A stretch of DNA of 64,000 nucleotides, from the NCBI GenBank assembly GCA_046349595.1, contig JAXMCA010000002.1, positions 1,488,001 through 1,552,000 on the forward strand, read 5' to 3'. A program made the position numbers and the translations under genes. Numbering within the stretch: the stretch's first letter is position 1; each line of letters opens with the position of its first letter. The notes under the pieces are model-generated. The model saw nothing but the letters and a program-made list of their open reading frames with translations, was not told the origin of the DNA and searched no databases. Shown here in pieces: positions 40,589 through 49,763 of the stretch. This stretch comes from JACRLW01 sp046349595 (GTDB lineage Bacteria; Planctomycetota; UBA1135; UBA2386).

Positions 40589-42553
40589 TCAGTCGAAGAA
40601 CTGGCTCGTCCAGGTGTTGCTGTGCAGGAAGACGGTGCCGGTGCCGTCGATCCCCACCGCCTGATTGGACAGGGTCACGCAGGGCGGGAAGGGCATCCAG
40701 GGCAGGGTCAGCGAGAAGTTCGCGGTGCCGAACGCGGTCGTCGGCGCGATCGTGAGGATGCTCGGTGCGAGCAGGCAGAGGTCGCCACCGGGGACCGTCG
40801 GGCCGGGGCCGACCGCGGGGCCGATCAGGAACGCGACGAATCCCGGAGGTGCGGAGGGGGCACCGCTGACCGACCAGGTGACCGTCGTTCCCCACACGAT
40901 CGGCGAGACCGACAGGTTCATGCCGGTGTTGGCGTTCGCGCAGGTCTGCAGCTCGAGGATCATCGAATCGACGGTCGTGCCGGGGCCGACGAGGACGTCG
41001 AGGACGCCGTCGGTGTTGAGCTTGGCGAGGAGGTTGGCACCGCCGGGCAGACTCGCGAGATCGAGCGAGACACCGCCGAAGCTGCCCGCGGTCCACGGCG
41101 AGCCGGTGAGCGTCGTCACCGGACGCTGGAAGACCATCGTGCCAAAGCCGCTGCTCCAGCCGAGGGCGAAGCGATCGCCCGGCGAGGTCGCGCAGTCGGC
41201 GCGCATGCGCATCGTCAATCGCGCCGACTTGATCTTGCCCGGCAGCGCACGGAACTGGTGCACGACCGGCTTGGCGCAGGTCGGGACACCGTCGAAGTCT
41301 CGACTCGGCAGACCCGACCAGGCGACGACCGCGGGGTTCGGGCAGGCGTCTTCGACGCCGAACGGAACGGCCGCTCCGAAGCCGTCGCTGATGCCGCCGA
41401 TCATCATGTGACGGCAGCACGTCGCCGCGAGGTTGTTGAGCAACACGCTCACGTCGTTGCTCGCCTGGTTGGCCGTCGCGAGGTCCAGCCAGGGATCGCC
41501 GGAGAACTCGGCCGCCACGATGTCGCTGCAGCCGAGCGGAGCCGCGGCGAAGGTCGGCGGCGTGTAGACGCCGAGGCCGTTGTTCCAGAGCAGCGCGACG
41601 CGGTTGCTGGCGTTGCAGGTCGCGGCCAGATCGACGTCGCCGTCACAGTCGAAGTCACCACATTCGATCTCGGTGTTCGGTCCGGCGATCACGCCGGGCG
41701 CGAGCGGGTAGTCGGTGCGCAGGAAGCCGACCGTCGTACCCGCCAGCGCCGCCGGGTTGTTGAGCATCACGCTCACCGTGCTGAACGCGGCGTTGACGGT
41801 CGCGAAGTCCATGTAGCCGTCGCCGTTGAGGTCTCCGGTGCAGACGCCGAAGGGGCGCAGGTCGACGGGGAACAACTGCTCGGGGGCGAAGGTGATCGCC
41901 ACTCCGACGGTGGTGTTGATCAACACCGCGGCTGCTGCCGGGCTGCCGGTCACCACGAGGTCGGGCGGTCCGTACAGGTTGAAGTTGGACACACCGATCC
42001 CCGACGGCGAGATCGACAGCGGCAGGATGTTGGCGACCGCGAACACGCCCGCGTTGTTGCGGAGGATGTAGACCGAGCTCGGATTCTGGCAGAGCACGGC
42101 GAGGTCGTTGTCGCCGTCGAGATCGGCGTCGAAGGCGACCGCCTCGATGGGTGCGAAACCGACCGGCACGATCTGAGGTGGTCCGAATGCCGGCCAGGCT
42201 CCGGCCGCGAGATGGATCGACACCGCGTTCACACCCTGCAGCACGGTCGCGATGTCGACACGGCCGGCGCCGTCGAGGTTGGCGACGACCAGTTCCACCG
42301 GAGCGGTTCCGGCGCCGTAGGGGAACAGCACGCCGTTCGCCCACGCAGCACCACCGCCGAGGTTGAGGTTGGCGGCGACCGCGCTGGCTCCGGTGTGCAC
42401 GGTGGCGAGGTCGTTGTCGCCGTCGCCGTCGAGATCACCGGCGGCGATCGCGGTGGGTGCACCGAGGCTGGGATAGTTGGTCGACGCGAAGGTGGTCTGC
42501 GCGGCGGCAGCCGAACCGAGAGCCGCGACGAGCAGCGGCAAGAGAGTACGCAT
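40589..42553 (-). CDS. Secreted FG-GAP/VCBS-repeat protein
   Basis: This 654-residue protein has a signal peptide (MRTLLPLLVAALGSAAAAQ). Residues about 30-400 contain FG-GAP/VCBS repeats of an integrin-like propeller. Their calcium-binding loops are GDLDGDGDNDLA, FDADLDGDNDLA, GDLNGDGYMDFA and GDFDCDGDVDLA. Some repeats have degenerate loops (ANLDGAGRVDIA, EFSGDPWLDLA). Next is a jelly-roll-like stretch with several cysteines (about 410-555), then the C-terminal beta module ending SNTWTSQFFD. It is a calcium-dependent extracellular protein with no visible enzyme domain. It is read after the acyltransferase-like membrane gene, 69 bp downstream of it. Confidence 0.88.
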   Translation of the reverse strand: MRTLLPLLVAALGSAAAAQTTFASTNYPSLGAPTAIAAGDLDGDGDNDLATVHTGASAVAANLNLGGGAAWANGVLFPYGAGTAPVELVVANLDGAGRVDIATVLQGVNAVSIHLAAGAWPAFGPPQIVPVGFAPIEAVAFDADLDGDNDLAVLCQNPSSVYILRNNAGVFAVANILPLSISPSGIGVSNFNLYGPPDLVVTGSPAAAAVLINTTVGVAITFAPEQLFPVDLRPFGVCTGDLNGDGYMDFATVNAAFSTVSVMLNNPAALAGTTVGFLRTDYPLAPGVIAGPNTEIECGDFDCDGDVDLAATCNASNRVALLWNNGLGVYTPPTFAAAPLGCSDIVAAEFSGDPWLDLATANQASNDVSVLLNNLAATCCRHMMIGGISDGFGAAVPFGVEDACPNPAVVAWSGLPSRDFDGVPTCAKPVVHQFRALPGKIKSARLTMRMRADCATSPGDRFALGWSSGFGTMVFQRPVTTLTGSPWTAGSFGGVSLDLASLPGGANLLAKLNTDGVLDVLVGPGTTVDSMILELQTCANANTGMNLSVSPIVWGTTVTWSVSGAPSAPPGFVAFLIGPAVGPGPTVPGGDLCLLAPSILTIAPTTAFGTANFSLTLPWMPFPPCVTLSNQAVGIDGTGTVFLHSNTWTSQFFD

Positions 42554-42622
42554 GGTGAACGGGTTCCTCAGAGACGAGTGGGCCCGTCATTGTTGCGGCG
42601 CGCGGCGATCGCCGGGCGGAAT

Positions 42623-43741
42623 TCAGATCAGCCGCAGCAGGCTCGTCGCGTGTCGCGCGCGGAAGTCGCGGAACGCTCGACCGAACACGACACCGAGGAC
42701 GACGACGATGGCGACGACCGCCCAATTGCGTGCAAGGCCGCTGCCTGGATCCTCGCTCGGCTCGTAACCCGACGACATGAGCAGCCGGCCGGAGGCCTCG
42801 ATCAGCGCGATGTGCAGCACGTAGAAGAACAGCGCGGTCTGTCCCAGCACCAGCAGCGGCGCATTGCGGTCGTGCGTCGCCGACTTGCGCCGGTCCCACG
42901 CGAAGAACACGGCGAGCAGGACGGCTCCGAGACCGAGTTCGAGTCCGAGATAGGCGAGGCTCGGCGGGTACTTGCTGACCTGCAGCCAGCGCAACGGGCT
43001 GTCGTGGATGCCCTTCATCCCCATGTTCCCGTAACCGTCGGCGAGCTTGACAACGACCCAGACTGCGAGCGCGATCGCCCCGCCGCACAGGAGCGGACGG
43101 ATCGCGCGGCCTTTGCCCGCGAGATGACGTCCGTAGGCGTGACCGAGCAGCATCGCCGACAGCCAGGGCAGCACCGGATAGACGACCGCGACGTCCGACC
43201 GCATCTGGCCGGTGACGAACCAGGACGTGAGCACGCTGCGCGGCATGGCCGCGAGCGCTTCGCTGCCGACGGCGAGGCCGATGCCCAAGAGGGCGCAGAT
43301 CGCCGTGGGAAGCCTGCGCAGCACGGTCATCAGGATCATCCCCACGCCGAGGGCGAAGAGGACCTGCATCATCAGCGCCGCCTCCAGCTGCGGTGCCCAC
43401 AGCGGCGAGATGAACACGACCTCGAGCAGGAGCAGCAACAGGCCGCGCAGGAGGAGATCGCGATCGAAGGCGCGTTGCTCGTCGGCACCGCGGCGTGCGG
43501 CCGCCAACGCGATCGACGTGCCCGCGAGGAACACGAAGGTCGGTGCGCAGAGGTGCGACAGCCAGCGGTGCACGAAGGGGATCGCCGGCAACGGCTGGTT
43601 CCAGCGCGGGAACATCGCCGTGTCGAGGATCACGTGGTCGTGGTAGTAGAAGTGCGCCGCGTGGTCGCTGGCCATCAACACCATCACGAGCCCGCGCAGG
43701 CGGTCGATGGCGGCGATCCGCGGCCTGCTGTCGGCGCTCAT
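42623..43741 (-). CDS. Heparan-alpha-glucosaminide N-acetyltransferase-like membrane protein
   Basis: The ATG at 43741 overlaps the stop of the BNR-propeller gene (ATGA) and gives 372 residues. About ten helices are present. The N-terminal phrase AAIDRLRGLVMVLMASDHAAHFYY is typical of the DUF1624/HGSNAT_cat and related acyltransferase families, in which a conserved Asp/His region lies early (D26, H27). A WxxxxLxxxLLGHAYGR-like stretch lies in the middle, and FFYVLHIALIE at the end is also family-like. It would move an acyl group across the inner membrane onto an external sugar. The substrate is unknown. Coupling to the BNR protein suggests related envelope functions. Confidence 0.85.
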   Translation of the reverse strand: MSADSRPRIAAIDRLRGLVMVLMASDHAAHFYYHDHVILDTAMFPRWNQPLPAIPFVHRWLSHLCAPTFVFLAGTSIALAAARRGADEQRAFDRDLLLRGLLLLLLEVVFISPLWAPQLEAALMMQVLFALGVGMILMTVLRRLPTAICALLGIGLAVGSEALAAMPRSVLTSWFVTGQMRSDVAVVYPVLPWLSAMLLGHAYGRHLAGKGRAIRPLLCGGAIALAVWVVVKLADGYGNMGMKGIHDSPLRWLQVSKYPPSLAYLGLELGLGAVLLAVFFAWDRRKSATHDRNAPLLVLGQTALFFYVLHIALIEASGRLLMSSGYEPSEDPGSGLARNWAVVAIVVVLGVVFGRAFRDFRARHATSLLRLI

Positions 43742-46650
43742 CGACCCGATGTGCCGAGCGGGTCGTCGCGGACCACGACCTCGGTGTGCCTTGTCGTGTC
43801 GCCCGACTCGAGAGTGACGAGATAGGTTCCGGCGGGCGCGTCGATCGTGTCGAGCCGCTCGCCGAAGGTGGGCTCGCCCGCGGCGTAGCCGGCGAAGTCC
43901 TCGACGAGAGCGTGTCGCGCCGCATTGAGCTCGTGCACCGTGCCGGCGGACTTCAGCCTGCCGACGATCTCGTCGATGCGCGTGCGCAGCTCGTCGCTCC
44001 TCAGGTGCGTGCGGATCTCGTCTGCCGCGCGCAGCAGCGCGTCGCGTGCAGTCGCGATCTGCTGCGCGTCGACTCCGAACACCAGCGGCCAGCGCACGCG
44101 GTTGAGTCCTGCCGAGATCGAGACCTGACGGGACCAGGATAGGCTGCCGTCGCGGGCCGTGACCCGGATCGTGACCTTGTCCTCGAGCGCGTTCCTCGAC
44201 CAGACGTGCAGGAAGGTGCCGCGTTCGGGATTCTCGCCGACGAGCAGGAAGCTCGGCTGGCGTCGTCCCCAGTCGACGGTGTCCCAGCGGATCGCCGGTC
44301 GTGGGCGCAGCAGCACGAGGTCCTGCGCGCGGACGTCGGGCGTGCATTCCTCCAGTCCCGTGATGTCGTCGGCGATCCACAACGCCCGACCGTGCGTGCC
44401 GGCGACCAGATCGCGATCACGCGGATGGATCACCAGATCGTGCACGGCCACCGTCGGCAGGCCGCGTCCGAAGGTCGACCAGGACGCACCGCGGTCGAGC
44501 GATGCGAACGCACCGAACTCGGTGCCGACGAACAGCAGATCGGGATTGCGTGCATCCTCGCGGACCACGTAGGCGCTGCCGTCATCCGGCAGGTTCGACG
44601 TGATGGAGCGAAAGGTCGCACCGAAGTCCTCGGTGACGAACAGGTAGGGGCGGTAGTCGTCGCGGCGGTGGTCGTCGAGCGTGACGTAGCAGCGCCCGGC
44701 GACGACGTGCGACGGCTCGACGCGGCTGATCCACGCACCCTCGCGCGGTGCGCCTGTTGCGGCCTGGATCGCGGTGCGCACGTTGCTCCAGTGCGCGCCG
44801 CCGTCGCGCGTGATCTGCACGTTGCCGTCGTCGGTGCCGCACCACAGTTCGCGGGCATCCAGCGGCGACACCGCGATCGTGATGATCGTGCAGTGGTTCT
44901 CCCCTCCGGTGACCTCGTTGGTCAGGCCTCCGGACTTCGTCGGGTTGCGCTTGCTCGGATCGTTGGTGGTGAGGTCCGGGCTGACGATGCGCCAGGTGAC
45001 GCCGCGATCGCGCGACTCGAACAGGTGGTTGCCGCCGAAATAGACGGTGCTCTGGTCGTGCGGGGACAGGATCAGCGGTGACGACCAGTTGAAGCGGAAC
45101 TGCGGTGGCAGCCGCGGGCGGTCGGGCTGCGCGCCGAAGAACCAGTGCTCGCCGGGGAGGATCGTGTAGCGCGTCGCGGTCTCCGGGAACGTCGGGTCGA
45201 ACCACTTCGCGAAGTCGACGATCGTCTCCGGCGTCGGCGTGATGTAGGCGTGTTCGCGCGTGACGAGATCGACGCGCGCCGCGAAGCCGACGTGATTCAC
45301 CAGGTAGGCGGTGCGATTGTCGGTCTGGTCGATCTGTGCGTGGAAGCCGTCGCCCTCGCCGACCCACGAGCTGTGCGCGTTGAGGATGCCGTGCGGGTCG
45401 CGGCTGTTGCTCGGGGTGAGCCAGAGGCCGTTGTCCTGGAGTCCGCCGACGATCCGATACGGTTCCGAGAGGTCCACACCGATCGCGTAGTACTGACCGA
45501 CGGCGAGGTTCTCGAAGGCGAGCACGCTGGTGCCGTCGTCGATGGTGAGGTGCGCGCCCTGGTCGGTGGCCATGTAGCGGATGGCGCCGTCCTGCGGCGA
45601 GATCCACAGGTCGTGATCGTCGCCGCCTCCCGACCACCAGCGATTCACCCAGGTGCGTCCGCCGTCCTTGCTGACCTTGAACTCGCGACCGACCGAGTAG
45701 ATGCGCTGCGGGTCGGACGGGTCGATCGCGACCTGACCGTGATAGAAGGGCCGCAGCGCGGTGCGCAGCAGGTAGCGCCAGCTCTCGCCGCCGTCGTCGC
45801 TGCGGTAGATGCCGGGACCGGGCACCGCGAGGTCGCCGGAGGGCGTGGCCGCCGCCTCGACCTGTGCCACGACGCAGTCGGGCTGCGACAGGCAGATGTC
45901 GATGTCGATCATGCCGGTGTCGCCGGTGGGCAGTCCGTCGGTCAGCTTGCGCCAGGTCGCGCCGCCGTCGGTCGACTTGAACATCCCTCCGTTCGGTCCG
46001 CCCGAGTGCATCCACCACGGCGAGCGACGGCGCTCGTACATCCCGCAGAACAAGGTGTCGGGCTCGGTCGGATGGACCACGACCTCGGTGCAGCCGACAC
46101 CCTTCGGCAGTCCCCCCTCGAGCAGGGTCCAGTGCGCGCCGCCGTCGACGGTCTTGTAGAGGCCGCGTGATCCCGATTCGCCCCACAGGCTGCCGACCGC
46201 GGCGACGTAGGCGATGTCACGATCGCTCGGATGCACGGCGATGTCGGCGATCTGGCGCGTGTCCCGCAGTCCGAGGTTGGTGAAGGTCTGTCCGCCGTCG
46301 ATCGAGCGATAGATGCCGTCGCCCCAACCCGCGCTGTTGCGGTTGTTCGCCTCGCCGGTGCCGACCCAGATCACCATCGGATCGGGTTGGAACAATGCGA
46401 CCGCGCCGATCGAGCCGGAGCCGTAGTGATCGAAGATCGGCGTCCACGTCGTGCCCGCGTTGTGCGAGAGGAACACGCCGCCCGATGCGGAACCGACCAG
46501 CACAGTGCGCCAGTCGCGGTTCGACGCATCGATCGCGGCGATGCGTCCGCTCATGTTGCCGGGTCCGATCCCGCGCCACGGCACGTGGTCGAAGAGGGTC
46601 GGCGGATCCTGCTGCAGCAGGGCGAACGCGACGAGCGTGGCGACGAGCAT
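43738..46650 (-). CDS. Large exported BNR/sortilin-like propeller protein
   Basis: This 970-residue protein has an N-terminal hydrophobic signal (MLVATLVAFALLQQ). Most of it is a set of BNR (Asp-box) repeats, S/T-x-D-x-G-x-T/S-W, as in SHNAGTTWTPI, SIDGGQTFTNL, TVDGGAHWTLL, STDGGATWRKL, SDDGGESWRYL, SKDGGRTWVNR, TRDGGAHWSNV and SLDRGASWSTF. These form a VPS10/sortilin-like or photosystem-stability-factor-like propeller. The C-terminal ~150 residues are a beta domain followed by helices and another beta strand region (DAPAGTYLVTLESGD). No sialidase catalytic arginine triad can be identified by eye. Its stop overlaps the start of the acyltransferase-like gene. Confidence 0.87.
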   Translation of the reverse strand: MLVATLVAFALLQQDPPTLFDHVPWRGIGPGNMSGRIAAIDASNRDWRTVLVGSASGGVFLSHNAGTTWTPIFDHYGSGSIGAVALFQPDPMVIWVGTGEANNRNSAGWGDGIYRSIDGGQTFTNLGLRDTRQIADIAVHPSDRDIAYVAAVGSLWGESGSRGLYKTVDGGAHWTLLEGGLPKGVGCTEVVVHPTEPDTLFCGMYERRRSPWWMHSGGPNGGMFKSTDGGATWRKLTDGLPTGDTGMIDIDICLSQPDCVVAQVEAAATPSGDLAVPGPGIYRSDDGGESWRYLLRTALRPFYHGQVAIDPSDPQRIYSVGREFKVSKDGGRTWVNRWWSGGGDDHDLWISPQDGAIRYMATDQGAHLTIDDGTSVLAFENLAVGQYYAIGVDLSEPYRIVGGLQDNGLWLTPSNSRDPHGILNAHSSWVGEGDGFHAQIDQTDNRTAYLVNHVGFAARVDLVTREHAYITPTPETIVDFAKWFDPTFPETATRYTILPGEHWFFGAQPDRPRLPPQFRFNWSSPLILSPHDQSTVYFGGNHLFESRDRGVTWRIVSPDLTTNDPSKRNPTKSGGLTNEVTGGENHCTIITIAVSPLDARELWCGTDDGNVQITRDGGAHWSNVRTAIQAATGAPREGAWISRVEPSHVVAGRCYVTLDDHRRDDYRPYLFVTEDFGATFRSITSNLPDDGSAYVVREDARNPDLLFVGTEFGAFASLDRGASWSTFGRGLPTVAVHDLVIHPRDRDLVAGTHGRALWIADDITGLEECTPDVRAQDLVLLRPRPAIRWDTVDWGRRQPSFLLVGENPERGTFLHVWSRNALEDKVTIRVTARDGSLSWSRQVSISAGLNRVRWPLVFGVDAQQIATARDALLRAADEIRTHLRSDELRTRIDEIVGRLKSAGTVHELNAARHALVEDFAGYAAGEPTFGERLDTIDAPAGTYLVTLESGDTTRHTEVVVRDDPLGTSGR

Positions 46651-46710
46651 GGCCGGACAACTTAGCCCGGCCCGGTCATGGGGGCGCGCGCCGATCGGCG
46701 CGCCCTCGGA

Positions 46711-48066
46711 TCACTTCCGGTGGATGTTCGCCGCGCCGCCGTCGCTGAGCACCGCGCCGAAGGCGTTGGCCGCGAAGTCGGTGGTGATCGCCTGGTAGTA
46801 GACCGTGACTCCGACCAGGCCCGGGCGGTTCGGAACGGTCAGCGTGAGTCGCGCCTGACCACCGGTATTCGTGATCTGCGGTGCGACCAGCGGTTCGACG
46901 AGCAACGAGCAACCGGGCATGCCGAGCGATCCGAGCGGGAAGGGCAGCGGGATGCCGCTCCACAGCGTGTTCGAGAACCCGACGTACATGAACACCAGCG
47001 AAACGGGTTGCAGACCGGACACGTCGACGTCGAAGGGTTCGCCGAGCCAGGGCCGATCCGCGGACGACATCGCCGGAGTGAGGTTGTTCGAGCCCGGGCA
47101 TCCCGCGCCGAAGGTCGAGAAGGTCGCGGGATTCGCAGTGCGGTACTCCCACATGTCGGGATTGCCGTTGAGCCCTCCGAACATCACGGTGCGTTCGCGC
47201 AGCGAGTCCCACACCAGGTAGTCGTCGTAGCGAGCCGGCGGCGAGTTGGTCGGCGTGCGCTGGATCCAGTCGACGCCGTCCCACTCCCAGGTGTCGTTCA
47301 CGGTGGAACCGCCGAACATCACCACGCGGTTGCGCACGAGGTCGGTGCACATCGTGTGGTCGTAGCGCCCCGGAGGGACGGTGAGCGGCGTGAGCGGCAC
47401 CCAGTCGAGACCGGTGAACAGCCAGGTGTCCGCGCCCTGCAGGTAGCCGCTGAACAGGACCAGGCCACCGGTGTTCGGATCGAAGGCCATGTCGCTGGCG
47501 CGACGTCCGGGCGGCGCATTGGTGGTGGGGATCTGCACCCAGTCGGCGCCGTTGAACTCCCAGGTGTCGTTGACGTCGCCGACGCCGTTGTATCCGCCCC
47601 ACATCACCAGGGAGCCGCGCAGCGGGTGGTAGACCATCGGCTGCGAGCGCTTCGGCGGGGGGTTGGTCGGCGTGACGATCTGCGTCCAGTCGTTGCCGTC
47701 CCAGGCCCAGGTGTCGTTCAGCGCGCCGCCGCCGACGGGGATGCCGCCGTACATCACGCAACGGTTGATGATCGGGTCGTAGGCCATCGGGTGACCGGCG
47801 CGCGCCGGCGGTACGGTGACCGGCAGCTTCTGCGTCCAGGTCGTCCCGTCGAACTCCCAGGTGTCGTTCTGGAAGCCGAGACCGGCGATGTTGCCGCCGA
47901 ACAGCACGATGCGATCGCGCACCAGGTCGTAGGCCATGGCGTGACCGCCGCGACCGGCGGGGACGTTGACGGGCGCGATCGCCGTCCAATCGGCCTGCGC
48001 GACGAGCGGGGCGGACCAAGAGACGGCGACGAACGAGAGTGCGACGAGCGGGCGGGCGAGCTGCAT
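46711..48066 (-). CDS. Secreted kelch-repeat protein
   Basis: The ATG at 48066 follows GGAGGAAAC and gives 451 residues with a signal peptide (MQLARPLVALSFVAVSWSAPLVAQ). Six or so kelch-type blades repeat the pattern GRxxHxMxYDxxRxRxVxFGG...NDTWEWDG..W, for example RDRIVLFGGNIAG and RNRVVMFGGSTVNDTWEWDG. The tail from about 315 (GAGCPGSNNLTP, LGMPGCSLLVEP) is the shared C-terminal beta module. The function is unknown. It is first in a minus-strand run followed after 60 bp by the BNR protein. Confidence 0.87.
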   Translation of the reverse strand: MQLARPLVALSFVAVSWSAPLVAQADWTAIAPVNVPAGRGGHAMAYDLVRDRIVLFGGNIAGLGFQNDTWEFDGTTWTQKLPVTVPPARAGHPMAYDPIINRCVMYGGIPVGGGALNDTWAWDGNDWTQIVTPTNPPPKRSQPMVYHPLRGSLVMWGGYNGVGDVNDTWEFNGADWVQIPTTNAPPGRRASDMAFDPNTGGLVLFSGYLQGADTWLFTGLDWVPLTPLTVPPGRYDHTMCTDLVRNRVVMFGGSTVNDTWEWDGVDWIQRTPTNSPPARYDDYLVWDSLRERTVMFGGLNGNPDMWEYRTANPATFSTFGAGCPGSNNLTPAMSSADRPWLGEPFDVDVSGLQPVSLVFMYVGFSNTLWSGIPLPFPLGSLGMPGCSLLVEPLVAPQITNTGGQARLTLTVPNRPGLVGVTVYYQAITTDFAANAFGAVLSDGGAANIHRK

Positions 48067-48230
48067 GCTGTTTCCTCCGCGTCGCATGATCCGTCCGGCG
48101 TGCACGAGGGACAAGCCACGCGCGCGAGGCCGGAGCGCAGCCTTGAGGACGACTGCCGTGCCGACGACACTGCCGCCCTTCCGTGTCGGATCACCATGAC
48201 CTCGCGACCCGCGCCTCAGCCGAGGATCCG

Positions 48231-49763
48231 ATGCGTCGATCCCACGGAGCCGTCGCGCTCGCCCTGCTGGGTGTGACCCTCGCCGCGCACGCCGCCACCT
48301 GGCTGCGACCCGATTGGTCGGGCACCGAGGGCCAGCGCGTGCTGGTGGCGCACTGGATGGTCGGCTCGGGTGAATATCTCGTGCCGCAGCTCGGCGGCGA
48401 GACCCAGCTCACCAAGCCGCCGCTGTTCTATTGGTTGCTCGCCGCGTGCGAACACCTGTTCGGCATCGCGCGACCCGCGGCGCGCCTGCCGGCGCTGCTG
48501 GCGATCTGGTGGTGTGCGTGCGCGGCGTTCGGTTCGCTCGCCCGTCTCGCCGATCGGAGGTCGGCGTGGTTCGCGGCACTCGGCGTGATCCTCGCTCCGA
48601 GCGTGCTGTGGCACGGCGCCTTCGCCGAGATCGATCCGGTGTTCATGGCGTGCACCACCGTCAGCGTGCTGTGGATGTGCGAGGGCGCGACGACCGGCTC
48701 CACCGCGCGACTGATCGCGGCGGGGCTCGTCGGTGCGGCGGCGTTGCTCACCAAGGGACCGCCGTACCTGATGTTCGCGACGGTCCCCGCGATCCTCGTC
48801 GGACGCGGGGCCTGGCGACGCTGCGCGCTGGGCTTCCTGCCTGCGCTGCTCGTCCCGGTCGGCGTGTTCCTCGCGGTCTTCCTTCCCGCATTGCAGCACG
48901 CCGCGTCGGCGACCACCGGTCAGGCGGCGCAGGTCGCGGCCACCGAGACCATCGGGCGCATCGGTTCGTTCGACGCCGACAGCCTGCTCGACCTGCCGCT
49001 CCACCTCCTGCGCGCGCTCGCGGCGACGCTGCCCTTCGGTCCCTTCGCATGGCAGGCGTGGCGATGCCGCGACACCACGCCGCTCGCACGCCTCGAGCGC
49101 GCGGCGGTGTGGGCCTTCGTCGCCGCGATGCTGGTGCTCGCGGTGTTCCCCACTCGCCCGCCGCGCTACCTGCTGCCGGGCGTCCCCCTGCTCGCGATCG
49201 CCGCGGCGCGACGCATGTCGCGGTGGACGTCGGCCGCCGTCGACGCCCCTGCCTGGTTGCGCCGCACGCTCGTCGGTCTGTGCGTCCTCGCCGCTGCCGC
49301 GTGCGCGACGCTGCCGTTCCTCTCGGCGCCGGTGTTCGTGCGCTCGACGATCGCCGCGACGCTCTTCGCCCTCGCATGCGGAACCGCGCGCACACGCCTC
49401 CGCGCGCTGTCGTGCGTCGCGCTCGCCACCGTGCTGGTGGTGTCCTGTGTCGTTCCGGATCGCAATGCCGTGCGCGATCGCGGTCTGCGCGACGAGGAGA
49501 CGATCGCCGGGATCCTGCGCGATGCGATGCATCAGCTCGGCGTCGAGCGCTTCGAGTTCTGGGGCAATCCGGGTGAGAGCTTCGCACTCGTGCTCGACCC
49601 GGATGCGCACTGGCGCGACCGTCAGTCGCGGGAAGTCACGACCGACTGGGTCGTGGCGCGTTGGTACGACGGGCAGCAGCCCGACCTCGATCCCGACCGT
49701 TGGGTCGAACGTTTGCGCGTACGAGGCCAGGCGCGTTGCTTCGTGCTCGCACAGCGTCGCTGA
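48231..49763 (+). CDS. GT39-type polyprenyl-phosphate-sugar glycosyltransferase
   Basis: The ATG at 48231 follows GAGG by 5 nt and gives 510 residues; a GTG at 48183 would add 16. There are about 11-12 membrane helices. The first external loop has an acidic catalytic region (WSGTEGQRVLVAHWM with GGETQLTKPPLFYWLLA), as in PMT/ArnT-like enzymes. The AEIDPVF and LLTKGPPYLMF motifs also match, and a soluble C-terminal domain ends the protein. It would transfer a sugar from a lipid carrier to an envelope acceptor. Its end touches that of the convergent GT39 gene with no gap. Confidence 0.85.
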   Translation: MRRSHGAVALALLGVTLAAHAATWLRPDWSGTEGQRVLVAHWMVGSGEYLVPQLGGETQLTKPPLFYWLLAACEHLFGIARPAARLPALLAIWWCACAAFGSLARLADRRSAWFAALGVILAPSVLWHGAFAEIDPVFMACTTVSVLWMCEGATTGSTARLIAAGLVGAAALLTKGPPYLMFATVPAILVGRGAWRRCALGFLPALLVPVGVFLAVFLPALQHAASATTGQAAQVAATETIGRIGSFDADSLLDLPLHLLRALAATLPFGPFAWQAWRCRDTTPLARLERAAVWAFVAAMLVLAVFPTRPPRYLLPGVPLLAIAAARRMSRWTSAAVDAPAWLRRTLVGLCVLAAAACATLPFLSAPVFVRSTIAATLFALACGTARTRLRALSCVALATVLVVSCVVPDRNAVRDRGLRDEETIAGILRDAMHQLGVERFEFWGNPGESFALVLDPDAHWRDRQSREVTTDWVVARWYDGQQPDLDPDRWVERLRVRGQARCFVLAQRR